Source: Cerioporus squamosus (lineage: Eukaryota > Basidiomycota > Agaricomycetes > Polyporales > Polyporaceae). Taken from it: a DNA stretch of 64,000 bases. The stretch lies in contig JABYQS010000028.1 in the NCBI GenBank assembly GCA_022592435.1, positions 186,001 to 250,000 of the forward strand. The letters run 5' to 3'. The notes beneath the pieces are model-generated. The model was not told where the DNA came from. It did not search any database and worked only from the letters and a program-made list of their open reading frames with translations. Made by a program: the position numbers and the translations under genes. Positions 1 through 11,787 of this stretch are shown here, in pieces; positions within the stretch are counted from its first letter, which is position 1, and every line of letters starts with the position of its first letter.

Positions 1-2515
1 CCGTGGAAAGGTTGACGATAGAGCCGAGGTAGTAGTAGAGACCTTCGTACGTCTTGAACGACTCAAACATCTCGATCAGCTTGACAGGGCCGAGGATGTC
101 CGAGTACTTGGTCGCGATCTGGACCACAATCTGGAGGTTCTGGCGGATGTTGACCCGCAGCATCTCCTGCATACAGGCAAAGGACTGCTCCGTCGTGAGG
201 CGACTGAAGTAGTCAACGAGCCACTGGAAGGCTGTGTCAGATGCGTTCTGTTCCGGACATCTCATGAACACGTACCTCGATAGGGAACGCAGTCGCATGT
301 ACGATGACGCGCTTGATGTCCGCGAGGTCCTCGTAGAGCTCCAAAGCCTGTCGAGACGTGAGATTGCGTACAAACGAGGGCGACCCAATGAACGTACCCG
401 CTGCATGAGACCGGCCTTCTCGCAAAGGTTAGCGATACGAGGACGGTCGAAGTGCGTCAGGATCTGGTTGACGAGGATGGCGTCCGCAACCTGGGGAGCG
501 TGTAGCAAGTTCATCTCCAGCAAACGGGTCTGCAGGTGCGCCTGCTCAGGCTTGTTATCCTTGAGCGCCTCCAAGAGGAAGGACGTCGCGGGCTTGAATC
601 ATGTTTTGCGACATGAAAATGTCCACGACCCGCTCCACGTCAACGAGAGGGCCCGCCTCGTCCTTCACGAGTTGCGTGGCGAACTCAGCACCCTTCTCAG
701 GGTTGACGCGCATGATGTGCTGCAGAAGGCCAACGTAGTCGGGAGTGTAGCCGGTCTTCTTCGCGTACAATACAATCTTCTCGGTCTGACCGGTCTCAGC
801 GAAGCATGCAATGACCTTGTTCGGGACGTTGGCACGGAGGTAGACGGAGAGCGCGAGGGTCATGTCGAATGGCCGAACGACATCACCGAGCTCCTCGCTG
901 CACGTGAGCTTGTTCTCCTTCAACCACTTCTCGAGCAGCTGCTTGCGACCTTGCTGTAAGACGGGGCGTGCGAGTTCCAAAGACTCGAGCTGGTTGAGCT
1001 CGCCCTTCTCGAGCAGGATACCAAAGTACTGCAGGATGGGAGACAGCCCGCCGGGCGGTGAGGGCGCCTGCTTGAAGGACTCAATGACTTGAGCTGTACG
1101 GAGGATGCCCTGAAGGACCTCGATCAGAATCGCATTTCAGGACGCAAATTGCTTCACATACTCGAGGAGAGTTCGCGGCAATCTTCGCAGCCTCGCCATA
1201 TTGACCACTCTGGAAGAGTTGCTGGTACTGCTTGATGTAGAGGTCATCCGCGCCAGGCAGGTTCGCACGACTTGCAAGCTTGAACGCGAGCTCGGTGTTG
1301 TTGAGCGTGGTGAGAATGTAGGGGATGACCGTCTGCTCGTCCACGCTGACACTGAGAACCTGACCCTTCTTGTTGACACCAATGATGCCAGTTGGACCCC
1401 TCGTGTTCCGCCGTGACGAAGATAGTCTCACCCGATATCCTGTTCATGTAGATGCATGCTCCAGACTCGAGATCGTAGAGGTGGATGAAACCGTATTTCG
1501 TGACGAGATAGACAATGCCGTGCTTCTTGGACACCTGCATCGCAACGGGGAAGTCGTTCGTAGCCTCTGGCGGGAAGTAGACATCAACGGCTTCTTGGTG
1601 AAGGGCGGGTCGGGGGCTTGGTGGTCAATCTCGACGATGTGCAGCTGGAGAAGGCAGGAAACTGTCACATCATCGGCCGCACGCAAGGGGCCGGGAGACT
1701 TACCTTCGCGCCCGTGGCAGTCCGAACGGAGAAGGTGAAGAGCTTGGTGGGGTGCTGGTGTCCATCCAGCTTAAGCTCCGCGAACGCAGCAGCGTGACCC
1801 TCGATCGGCTGGCTAACTCCTCGCTCGCGGCTGTAGAGCTGAATGGAGCCCTTGACCTTGAACGCAGACGGGTTGGTAGTATTGCCCGAGATGCCGACCA
1901 GCACGAGCCACTTCTCGTCGGGCGTTGTGCGGTAGTTGATGATCTGCGCGCCGACTAGCGTTGGATGGCGGTCGAAGATCTTCTGGGGCGGGGAAGTCGC
2001 GTCGCTGATAGACCAGTGGTACACGGCGGTCTCAGTGACGAGGCCGAGGGTAGAGTCATTGGTCCACTTCCAGAAGACGATGTCCTCGTTGTTGACATGC
2101 GACTTGACCTTCTGCTTCGTCTCGATGTTGAAGACCTGGAGCGTCCGACCGGCTGGGGATTGTGAGCGAGCGGGAGGAGGCGCCATGCGGTCGCGACGTA
2201 CCTCGTAGGGCAAGGATCTTCTGGTGAGGGTGCATGATCGCCGCGTCGGCGGTAATTGGTCTCCGCAGGACATTGTTGGCATCGGCGAGGTCGACGATGA
2301 CGACCTGGTTGGCCTCGTTGACCTTCTCCCGCACGCAGATGAAGTGGTCGGACTCTAATGTAAGAGTCTACGCGTCGAGAGAGCTCAGTATCCTGAGGAG
2401 GTTTGCACATTGCACAGGGACTGACCTGGAAGGAGATGGACGCGGGCTGGATGCCAATTGCTGAGAGCTGGAGGTGCTCGCAGAACGCGATGGGCTTCGA
2501 GATATCCATGGACAT
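1..2515 (-). CDS. CHC1: Clathrin heavy chain, N-terminal two-fifths (3' end off window)
   Basis: Scaffold subunit of clathrin triskelia that coat endocytic and trans-Golgi vesicles. The product starts [14 protein letters not shown]; the ATG at 2515 is the first in frame and is followed by a short exon and a GT-AG intron. The beta-propeller comes first (for example [16 protein letters not shown] and [13 protein letters not shown]), then the linker and alpha-solenoid ([57 protein letters not shown]). Order and wording follow animal and yeast clathrin closely. The gene leaves the window at base 1, so more than half of the roughly 1,680 residues are missing. Two single-base frame breaks (590-592 and 1397-1400) lie in runs of one base and are probably assembly errors. 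It is divergently arranged with PAF1. Identification is near certain. Confidence 0.95.
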
Positions 2516-3293
2516 GGTGGACAAAGCTCGTGGTAGTCGTGAGAGGAAGAGGGCGTCGTCGAACCCGTCGCAGATCTGACCTGCAGCAGGGCGGTGGGTT
2601 ATGTACGGGGAGGAGGAGAAGGAGGAGTGCAGGGCGCAGTGGGCGGGCGAGTCGACGTGTGTGCGTTTCCGCTTTCGGACATGGCCTGTGCCTCGCGCGC
2701 GCTCCCGTTGCCTCCCCGAGGTTACGCGACCCCGCCTGTGTCTCGACTTTGCAGTTTCCTGCAGCGATCACAGCTCAGATGAACGCATTCGCAGTTCGAC
2801 TGGAGTAGCGTAGGCCGAAATGGCTCTCTCGGGCGCGTCACTATGAGCCCGAGCGACTCGACTTTCTGGACTAACCACCGCTTCTTTGCCATTTGGTCAC
2901 GAACGCGTCTGTCGCACCTTATTGGACTTCTACCTCAGCTAGAGCCTAGGAGAGCTCGTGACAAGCTACGTGTCTCTACAACCTAAGCACCAACATTGGC
3001 CAGAATGGCGGTCATTTCGAGGCGAGGAGCACTCGCGCACCTCAGACTAATAAACATGCATGAGGCATCGGGTTCTGGCTTCTAAGCAAACACTTGTCTC
3101 TTGTAAACTCGTCGAAACTAGTCCTAGACTCTAGTACTTCAGGTGCGAGCTCGGTGAGCACTCATTCGAAACAGTACTACGGTACATACGTACCGTGTCA
3201 CTGTTCGACTCGCGCGCGTCGAGCGCTCGCGTTCGCGCCGCTGTTGCATCCGGACGCTCACCTCACCGTGACCCTCTTCCCTCACTTCGCATC
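2516..3293. other. Divergent intergenic region CHC1/PAF1
   Basis: About 780 bp between two head-to-head genes, so it should contain both promoters. I see no convincing gene, repeat or strong TATA box. The stretch just before the PAF1 ATG is rich in C and T, as is usual upstream of basidiomycete starts. Confidence 0.5.
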
Positions 3294-4911
3294 ATGAGCT
3301 TCAAGAAAAGGTGAGCGCATGAACAAGTTGTCCGAGGATGACTTCTTAGGGCATGCTGTAGCAAGCTCGAACTCCTCATCCGTGTCCGCTACCACAACCC
3401 CCTACCGGCCCCGCCATGTCCACCAAAGCTTCTCGACATCCCCACCGACCCCAAACGCTATGCGCGACCCGAGTTTTTGGACGACATAGCGGCGGGGACA
3501 CCATTACCAATGGTTGTGGACGGAGAACTTGGGATGCCGCTCGACTTGTCGCGCTGGGACTGCTTGTGGGATGAAAGCGGGGACGATTCGGGTGCGTACG
3601 TTGGACTCATGTTACCCAATGCACACTGACGTGTCGGACACTGGGAACACGAACACAGAGATTAACCCTGACCCCAATAACCTACCCAAGCTTGATCCTA
3701 AGGACCAGTTCCTGCTGGGAGACCCCGCAACATCAGCTGGTCCTTTCTTGGGTGCTGGGCCCTCGTCTGGAACAGCAACCCCGCTGTCGGCTGTTCCCCA
3801 CGTTGCTTGGCTGCGGAAGACTGAATATCTGAGCCGAGACGGTAGCTCTCGGGCTTCCCTTGCGCAGGAAGTGTACGTCTTCCGCGAAAGGAGACTATGA
3901 CGAACCCTCACACTTGGCTACATCCACAGGAAACACAACGTAGAGGCCACTGCTGATGTCTCGCGGGATGCACAGCTGCGCGACATTGAAGCATCGTTTG
4001 CCGCGGTTGAGTCTTCTGAACTATCAAGCCTGCGGCACCCGACCAAACCGGAGCTCACGGCTGTGGAAGCGTTCGACATCCTGCCAGACGCAGATATCTG
4101 GGCGAATGCGTACGACTTATTCAGGTTCTCAGAAAGGCCGGGAGATCGGCCACCAGAGGTGTGTGCTTCTTTGGTGCCCTTGAATGATGCCAATCTGATG
4201 CCGTGCAGCTCGATGACCCCCGCCTTGACTGCGCTATCCTACGACCGATGGAGGCAGACGGTGATCACTTTCTTGCGTACTACCTATCCAAGGACGACGA
4301 GGACGCGATTACGTTCAAACAAAATCGACTTGCACGCTCGCCAGATGATCCACCAGAAGACGAGGTAAAGCCCTTCCATCATCATCTGCCAGCTGCCGTG
4401 CTCAAGGGACTCGTACAGCCCTCCTTCTTCCACTTCGTGCGCGACTACGAGACCGTCAAGGTCGAGCAGGAAGTTCCGAACGAGTTCCTGCTCGTTCTGG
4501 ACGAGGGTTCAGACCCCTTCGACGCAGATAATGGCACTGGCCATGTGCGGCCTAAGGGTGCATACTACAAGAACATTGAACGGAAGATGCTGCTCAAGAA
4601 GAAGCGTGTCAACGTATGTGCTACTCAGACATACCTTGTAGTCACGTTACTGACAGTCGCATGTATCTCAGACCTACGAGTCGTATGGCGACAAGTGGGA
4701 TGTGGTGAAGCTCAGACACATACCGATGAGCAGAGAAGAGGAGCAGGAGCGCGAGGAGGCGCTCGCGGAGGTCGTCGACCCGCTCTTCCCCCTCTCGCGT
4801 GCGGATGCGGATGCCGACGCCGAAGGCGAAGTGGACGATACTGCGGGTGCCGCGAACGGTGCATCATCTCGAAACCCCATCGTGGATGCCATAGACGTGT
4901 TCGGGGAATAG
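3294..4911 (+). CDS. PAF1: RNA polymerase II-associated factor 1 (Paf1 complex subunit)
   Basis: Subunit of the nuclear Paf1 complex, which travels with RNA polymerase II and supports elongation and H2B/H3 modification. The spliced product is about 440 residues. Recognisable family blocks are an N-terminal basic stretch (KLELLIRVRYHNPLP), WLRKTEYLSRD, VEAFDILPDADIWANAYDLF, the signature LDDPRLDCAILRPMEADG, and C-terminal FHFVRDYETVK and KWDVVKLRHIP, followed by an acidic tail. The first exon is very short (ATG at 3294, donor just after six codons). At the third junction the donor GTACGT at about 3872 keeps the frame. At least five introns; no frame breaks found. The tail ends DAIDVFGE before the stop at 4911. 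Confidence 0.93.
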
Positions 4912-5465
4912 GTGGGGGCTTCATTGGGAGCGGCGACTCTGCTAGATCTCGTTTGTACGGTGCGCTTTGCTTGTGTATTTGCTTGGCATTTGCTCTCAGA
5001 ACATACTGGCTACGATATTCGGTGCTGTGTCGCACATCAGCGTCATGAGGCAGCTCTGCTCGCTTGACATGAGTAAGTCAAGTCAAGTGGAAGTCACGCA
5101 TGTCCTGTCAAGAACACCTATCAAGTTGAACTTGGTAGGCAGTTACCGCAGCTCATACACCTATCCCAGCAGCCAGTCCTCCTTGTCGTATTTTTCGCAG
5201 ACATCGAGCGTGACCGGTCAGGACAATTTGGAATGCTGAGCGATGCAGTGAGAAGGAAGAGCAAACGGGAGCGCTGTGGTTGGCTCTGCGCGCGCCTTCA
5301 TGCTCCTCGCGTGGCGCGTCGACGAACTCCCTTTTCCTGACTCGCCTGTGCGCGATGTTGCTCAACGCCTTAAAGCCCGTCGCTGCTCCGGTAAACAGAC
5401 CGAGAACATTCGCCCTCATTGCGACCTGACCTTTACTCTTCACCTCCATTTACGACCTTCGCACC
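4912..5465. other. Intergenic region PAF1/MET22
   Basis: About 550 bp holding the PAF1 3' UTR and the MET22 promoter. Nothing else is recognisable, apart from a C/T-rich stretch immediately before the MET22 ATG. Confidence 0.4.
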
Positions 5466-6971
5466 ATGGCCGATGCTGCACCATATGCCGCTGAAAAGCA
5501 GATCGCGATCGCGGCCGTGCGCAGGGCATGCGTCCTCACCGCGTCGGTGTTCAACAAGCTCGTCAAGCAGGAGACATTGACGAAAGACGACAAGAGCCCT
5601 GTCACAGGTGAGCGCTGCTTGGTCTTTCCGAGGCGCGGCACTGTATACTGATCGCATGTATGCACAGTGGGAGACTTCTCTGCGCAGGCAGTGGTCAATA
5701 CGATCCTCAGCCGCGCGTTCCCCGACGACCCCATCGTGGGCGAGGAGGATGCGGACGACCTGCGCGTCGAGTCTGGGACTGCCCTGCGGGAGCGCATCAT
5801 TCAACTCGCGAACGAAACTTTGACCGCGGATCTGGTACCCGGAGAGAAGGAGGAGTGGGGACTTGGGCCCAACAACGGGCGGACGACGGAACAGCTGCTC
5901 GACGCAATTGACAGGGGGAACCACGAGGGTGGGCGGACAGGACGTGAGTGGTATTTGGCCTACTTCAGAGAATGCAACTGCGCTCCATGCAAGCCATATG
6001 TATTCACCTTCAGTCGCCCGGATTCTGCTGCAGGTCATTCTCCTGCTTTGAGATCGCGGGGCCTGAGACGGTGATGGTTTGCAGCATATGCACTCGACTT
6101 AGGAGGTACTTGGGGTTCGAGGTCCAAAGACCGAACTTGAGGCCTTGCCTTTGAGCCTGCATGATGCTGAGCTGCGTTCCTGCGCGGGCCAAACATATGA
6201 CCTCTCCGACATTGGTATCCCCGTGTCGCGAATTGCGAGATGGCTAACGCGACCCCGCAGGCATGTGGACGCTCGATCCAATCGACGGCACGAAGGGCTT
6301 CCTCCGCGGCGAGCAGTACGCCGTCTGCCTCGCGCTCATCGTCAATTCCCGCGTCGAGCTCGGTGTCATCGGCTGCCCAAACCTCCCCGTCTCCGCCGCA
6401 GACCCCACCGGCGAGCGCGGCTGTATCTTCGTCGCCGTGCGCGGCCAGGCGCGTACCAGCTCCCGCTCAACAACCCGCTCTCGTCCGCGGGCACGAAGCT
6501 CACGATCCCGACCTTCACGCCCGAGACGCTGAACTTCCTCGAGAGCGTCGAGAAGGCGCACGCTAAGTTGAGCTTCAACGACCGCGTCGGCCAGATCCTG
6601 GGGGTGACCCGTGCGCCGACGCGCATGGACAGCCAGGCGAAGTATTGCTCCCTGGCGCGCGGCGATGGCGGGGTGTACCTTCGGATGCCCGTCGGAAGCG
6701 GGTACAAAGAAAAGATATGGGTGCGTATTGCTCTCGTTCGGCCAACTCGACGTTGTTGACTTGATGTATAGGACCACGCCCTGGCTCGGTCCTCGTCGAG
6801 GAGGCCGGCGGTGTCATTACGGATGGCCGTGGCCAGCCACTGGACTTCGGACTTGGCCGCACGCTCGGTGAGAACTATGGCGTCGTCGCTGCGGGCAAGG
6901 ATATCCACCCGAAGGTGATCGCAGCTGTACAGAAGGCGAAAGCGGAGGAGGAGGCGCAGAGCCAGTTGTAA
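5466..6971 (+). CDS. MET22: 3'(2'),5'-bisphosphate nucleotidase (PAP phosphatase)
   Basis: Lithium- and sodium-sensitive, magnesium-dependent phosphatase of the inositol monophosphatase fold. It removes the 3'-phosphate of PAP and PAPS and so prevents PAP poisoning of sulfate assimilation and RNA exonucleases. Metal-site motifs are visible: the TKDDKSPVT start region, DPIVGEEDA, and WTLDPIDGTKGFLRG (the DPxDGT signature); LVEEAGGVITDGRG forms the C-terminal metal and substrate site. The second intron is long (about 5,944-6,258). Two frame breaks, each explained by one missing base (GG at 6448-6449 and CCC at 6779-6781), separate the conserved blocks; restoring the frame carries the reading through to the stop at 6969-6971. 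They are probably assembly errors. Family assignment is firm. Confidence 0.92.
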
Positions 6972-7409
6972 TCGCACATGTATCATACAGGAGGGATTTG
7001 TGTAAGCTCATGAGACGCGCTATTGTTGTTCTATAGATTGTCGATGCCTTGCAGTGCCTTGCGTTCAGAGGGTTGTTGGCATACTGGGTCGCTCACGTTA
7101 GTAGGATGCTCCACCATGATATCTTCGAGTGTGCATGATGTAGTTGAATATGAGTACCAGCCCAGGACCTACGCACATGGCACCACGGCCTCGTACGGAC
7201 TTCTCACCTATGTAATATGTACATTGAGACCTGGTAGACGCCTAGCGATGTCGACGTCTCATGCATCATGTCTCGCCAGTCAACAAGATAATAAGTTAAC
7301 AAAACCGTAACTGCGACAGAGTCCTGGCGGATCCACAACAGTAATGAGCATGGAGGTTCTAGCAGTACAGGGTAGGCACAGAGGCGTTTGACATACGCAG
7401 TGACTAACG
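6972..7409. other. Convergent intergenic region
   Basis: About 440 bp between two genes that point at each other (MET22 and the PQ-loop gene); it should hold two 3' UTRs. No further signal seen. Confidence 0.4.
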
Positions 7410-8535
7410 CTACTCTTCCGACAACGCTAATGCCTGCTCGATATCGTCGTCCTCCAGTAACGCCGTGGCAGGAGGTGCATTGCCATAGATGAGTCGTTGG
7501 ACCACAATAGCTGCGAGTGGTGGGGGACGCTAAGCAGGAGGACAAGAAGAGCGGACTGGATTGTACTTACCGCAGTCTATGGACAGCTGGAAGATGGAGC
7601 AAACTTTGAATTGGAGCGGCGACCCCTGCAGGAAGAAGTACACGGTCCTGTGCGGCACGGAGATACATCAGCTGCGGGGTAAGGTGAGAATGGAGGGAGC
7701 TGCGTACTTGAAGGAATCGCCGCCGAACCACCCAATGAGGGTCGACATCCGGAACCCATACAGCGACCGTTGCTTGTAGTTACTGCCGCAGAGCTGAAGT
7801 CTTGTTCAAACGGGTAGAAGCGCTACAAGGCTCACCTGATCAGCTGGGGTATGGGCAGTGTACTCTCCAGTCCAAGAGCAACGAATCCAAGAATCGCGAT
7901 GAAGACGTCAGAGCGGCCCAAAATGAGGAACAGGATGGCTTGACAGAGTCTAGGAGATATGATGTTCATGCGGCGCCACAGCTGTATGGTTCGCTACTCA
8001 CATGAATGCAGCGAGGAACTCAAGATACTGGGTGTAGTTGGCCCACTGCCAGAACGCGAACGGACGGGTAGAGGCACCGAGATTCTCCGGGCTCAGTCTC
8101 GGGCGGTAGCGAATGCAGATGTAGAGGAGGGCTAGCTGAGCACAGGACCTTTGTCTGAGCGTTCGGAGGCGAGCGTGACGGAGATGCGCACCTGGGCGAG
8201 TATCATGAAGAGGGACTGGAAGAGAAGCGCGAGCTCAAAGCGGTTCCCAAGCCAGAAGAAACATCGCGTGATGTTCGCCAGGAGACTGGAGTAGAGTAAT
8301 TATTGTCAGCACCCGCTCTAGTGGTAGTTGCGCCAGACATTCAGCTCACAGGATGGCGCAAACATCACGAGAAAAGCCTGTCGAGTCTCTACGAAGCCAT
8401 GTTTGCATATGTCAGGCCGTGCAGGAAGGGGTGCGCGTACTGCTTCTTCACAATGGAGTAGGCTTGGTCTGCATAGACAAGAGGAGGGCCGACGGCCATG
8501 CCAATCGAGGCCAAGACAGAGATCCAGCTGGCCAT
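7410..8535 (-). CDS. PQ-loop repeat membrane protein (SLC66A2/ANY1-like)
   Basis: Predicted seven-helix membrane protein of the MtN3/PQ-loop superfamily. The closest match I recognise is the SLC66A2 (PQLC1)/yeast Any1 group, which is linked to endosome-Golgi lipid and flippase homeostasis. Start ATG at 8535 (MASWISVLASIGMAVGPPL). Shared blocks are NITRCFFWLGNRFELALLFQ, FWQWANYTQYLEF, IPQLISNYKQRSLYGF and YFFLQGSPLQFK. The second PQ loop is intact (LPIPQLISNYKQ), whereas the first is degenerate (PPLVYADQ). The last exon reads IVVQRLIYGNAPPATALLED and ends with an acidic tail at 7410. Several introns, all with GT-AG ends. Substrate and exact role cannot be read from the sequence. Confidence 0.8.
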
Positions 8536-8758
8536 GGTGGACAGATACTGGACAGTGAAGGGAGGAGGGAGCAGAGGCTGGCTGCGGCAACTTTAAAGCC
8601 GCCACCGCACTGGGGTTACGGTACGCACACGTGACGTGTGACTGCTCGCGCTTGTGGCAATTCACGTCGACGTCAGGACTGGCCAGCTCTGGTTTAACTC
8701 TCTTCTGACTTGCGGGCATCTCTTCCCCTCCACCTATCACTTCCCTGCTATCCTCGTG

Positions 8759-11700
8759 ATGCCCCCGAAACGAAAAGCCGCAGCTCTAGCTGCAGAGAAT
8801 GAAGCACCTCCGCCTCGTCGCCTGACACGCTCTACCGCAACCACCGTAACCTCGGTCGAAGCACCTACGGAACTCCCCCCACCTAAGAGGCCGAGGCGCG
8901 CGGCCAAGACAGATGATGGACTTGCTACGAAACCACAGCTCTCGAAGGTATCGAGTGCGCCTTCTACTACGAAAGCTAGCGGCCGCGCGAGTCGAGCAGC
9001 AACCCGGACTCGAAAAGGAGATGCCGACGCTGAGGATCCACCAGCTCCTAAGCCAAGCGTACCAAAGAAGCGAGTAGGGAGGGGGAAGAAGGTGCGCAAA
9101 GTACACGTATATCTGAGGCTGCGTATGAACTGGGAGGTTGAGGTCCAGGAAGAGGAAGAGGCGGAGGCGTCTCATCCCGAAGAGCCTGCTGCTCCTCCCA
9201 AGCCACTTTCACCCGCACGCGCGAATGCTGTCAAGGCTGTGCCCAAGAAGCGTACACGCTCTACAAAGGTGCGCGCTGCTCCTAATTCAAGCTTGAGGCG
9301 GTTGTGTATCAATCTACGCGGTAGACGCAAGAGGTTGCCGTCTCCGAGTCCGAGCCTCAACCCGACGAGGCGGGGAGTTCTCGCCCTAAACGTACTCGCC
9401 GTACCAAAGATAGTACCGCAACAGCTGTCGATCTCAAGCCTGGAATCCCCAGTGCTCATCAAGAGGTTGCTCAACCTTCCCAGGCAGATGTTTCACCGAG
9501 CACAGTCAAGGGTCACATGAAGCGGAAGGCAGCGGGACCTTCCGCTGTGCCCAAAGTGGGTCCTCCAAAGGTCTCTTCCCCCCTCAAAGCGAAGGCCCCT
9601 GCTCCTCCTGCGAAGGTGCCTGAGAACGACGGAGATGAGAGCTCTGACGATGAACTCCTCTTGACGTCTGAGAACCGTCCTGCTACCCCAACCCCAATTC
9701 GTACATCCGGGAGCCGCATAGGCACTCCGCGCATGGTCTTGGATTCCGTAGGAATCCGCACACCAAGACACTTGCTCAACTCCGTCAAACGGAGCTACGG
9801 GTCGCCTACGCCCACTGGAGCTCCTGCCCGCGCAGCGCCCTTGGGGACTCTACGCTTGCCATCTGCTGCCTCTGGCAGCCCAGTCAAACGTAACGTTCCT
9901 TTACCCCCATCTTCCGCTCTTAGGCAACGCGCTTTGAGAACGCCCTCTCCGGAGCCCGCACCTCCACCTCCCGTATCACCAACTCGTATCGCCCGAAAGG
10001 CGGGTGCTGCTACTCCGTCCAAACGACAGCGGAACCTTGCATCTCAGCGTACGGATGGCTTGCCGCGCGACCTCCCGGAGGATCTGCACCCTCTGCTTGA
10101 GCGGCAGAAGCGCGCGATCTTGAGGTCGCTCCAGCAACCACCGGAGATAGACGAAATCGAAGTCTACGGCGAAGACTATCCTCCTACGAATACACTAGCC
10201 TATGAGCAGCTCAGAGATTTGTTGACTGGCAGCGTTGTGCGCGGAGAAGGTAATAGCTGCTTGCTAATCGGGCCTAGCGGCAGCGGCAAGACACAGGTGC
10301 GTCCACCGCTTCGTAACCTGCAGGAGGGAAGTAGAACTCACGCGACTTGCGAAGATGGTGGAACGAGCAATCGCTGCCCTGCCCGCGAAGCCTATCATAG
10401 TCCGTCTCTCAGGATACGCTCAGCACAACGACCGCCTCGCGATACGCGAGATTGCATGGCAGCTAGCTCAACAGACCGGAACTTCCTTCCTTCCCGCTGA
10501 ATCTGACGAACCGGACGAGGAGGACGTTGCCGGACCACCTGCTCTAGTAGAACAAGGGCCCAGCACGGAGGTTCACGACGAAGAGGAAGGTGACGATGAT
10601 GAGAATCCGTTCGTGGACCATGCCCGGGTCGCACCATCTGGCACGGTAGAGCCTGTCATCACCCTTCCTCCACCTTCCCATCTTCTTGCTCTCATCTCGA
10701 TGATCCCCACATTGCCTCGGCCAACGGTCATTGTGCTAGACGGCTTTGACCTCTTTGCCAGTCACGCCAGGCAAGCCCTCTTGTACTGCTTGTTGGACAC
10801 TGCGCAGGCGTGTCGCACCGGGACTGGCGCGGGGAGCGGAATGGCTGTCGTTGGAGTAACCGCGAGAGTGGACACGATCAATATTCTGGAGAAGCGGGTC
10901 AAGAGCAGGTTCTCTGGGCGCATGATCAGGACCGCATGTCCAACTCTTCTGGACCACTGGGTTGCGCTCGCAAAGGCTATAATGGGTACGCCTCCAGTTG
11001 GTGACAGTGCGGATGGTCAGGAGGGTGGGGAGTGGGCGAAAAATCTGGGGCAAGGCGGTCAAGAGCTTCGTGGAGGATGAGGGCGTGGTGGAGGCATTAC
11101 GGGATGTGTATGCGCTCAGGAGGGATTTCCAGATTTTCCGGCGCATCATGGTGAGTCTCTTCGAAGAATACCCTCATTCATTCGTGGCTCATCGCGGTAT
11201 GCAGACGTGCCTGACACTCGAGCTCACGACTGCGTCACCATACCCGACTGTGAGATGCTGAAAAATGCGATTAGCCGTCAACGATGCCCCGCCAGATATC
11301 CCCAGCTTCATAGTAAGTCTTTCTACCTAAGGCCGGCTCCTACGATACTCACCGACACGTCGCAGCACTGCCATATCCTGCGATTTGCCTGCTGATTGCG
11401 CAGGTACACGCGCAGACATCTGGCCATGACGCCTTCACGTTCGAGATGCTGCACGACGCGTTCAAGAGCCAAGTGCGCACATCGCAGGCTGCACCTGTAC
11501 AATTACAGGGCGGCGGAGTCGGGATGGTCCGCTGTAGTCGTGAAGTGCTATTCTCGGTATGTTTCCCCTCCCCTGCGACGCTGGTGAAGCTAGAGATGCT
11601 CACGCCGCTGGAACAGGCCTTTGAACGACTGGTGGATCTGCGCATCTTCTTGCCGACTGTTTCTCCGGCAGCGAGCATTGCGAAAGAGTTTACGTTGCAC

Positions 11701-11787
11701 CGCAGCGCCGTAGACCGCGCCGCGGTGAAGAAGGCCGTGGACCAGGTGGGGCAGATGAGTCTCAGGAAATGGTTTACGAAGGCGTAA
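8759..11787 (+). CDS. ORC4: Origin recognition complex subunit 4
   Basis: AAA+ subunit of the nuclear origin recognition complex, which loads MCM helicase on replication origins. The first 400 or so residues are low-complexity and basic (MPPKRKAAA, later MKRKAAG, many Pro/Ser/Lys/Arg). The conserved part starts LHPLLERQKRAILRSLQ, then Walker A GPSGSGKT, IVRLSGYAQHNDRLAIREIA, Walker B region VIVLDGFDLFASH, and ILEKRVKSRFSGRMI, with a winged-helix end (ERLVDLRIFLP, SLRKWFTKA). The usual Walker B Glu (DEFD in human) is Gly here. A one-base frame break at the A run 11039-11043 separates EWAK from the downstream WGKAVKSFVEDEG block and is probably an assembly error. Longer than typical ORC4 (about 430-560 residues) because of the N-terminal extension. 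Confidence 0.9.

Noticed and set aside
590..1400. Programmed ribosomal frameshifting in clathrin
   Set aside because: Two breaks of the same sign in simple base runs, with similar lesions in unrelated genes, fit sequencing error better; no slippery site with pseudoknot seen.
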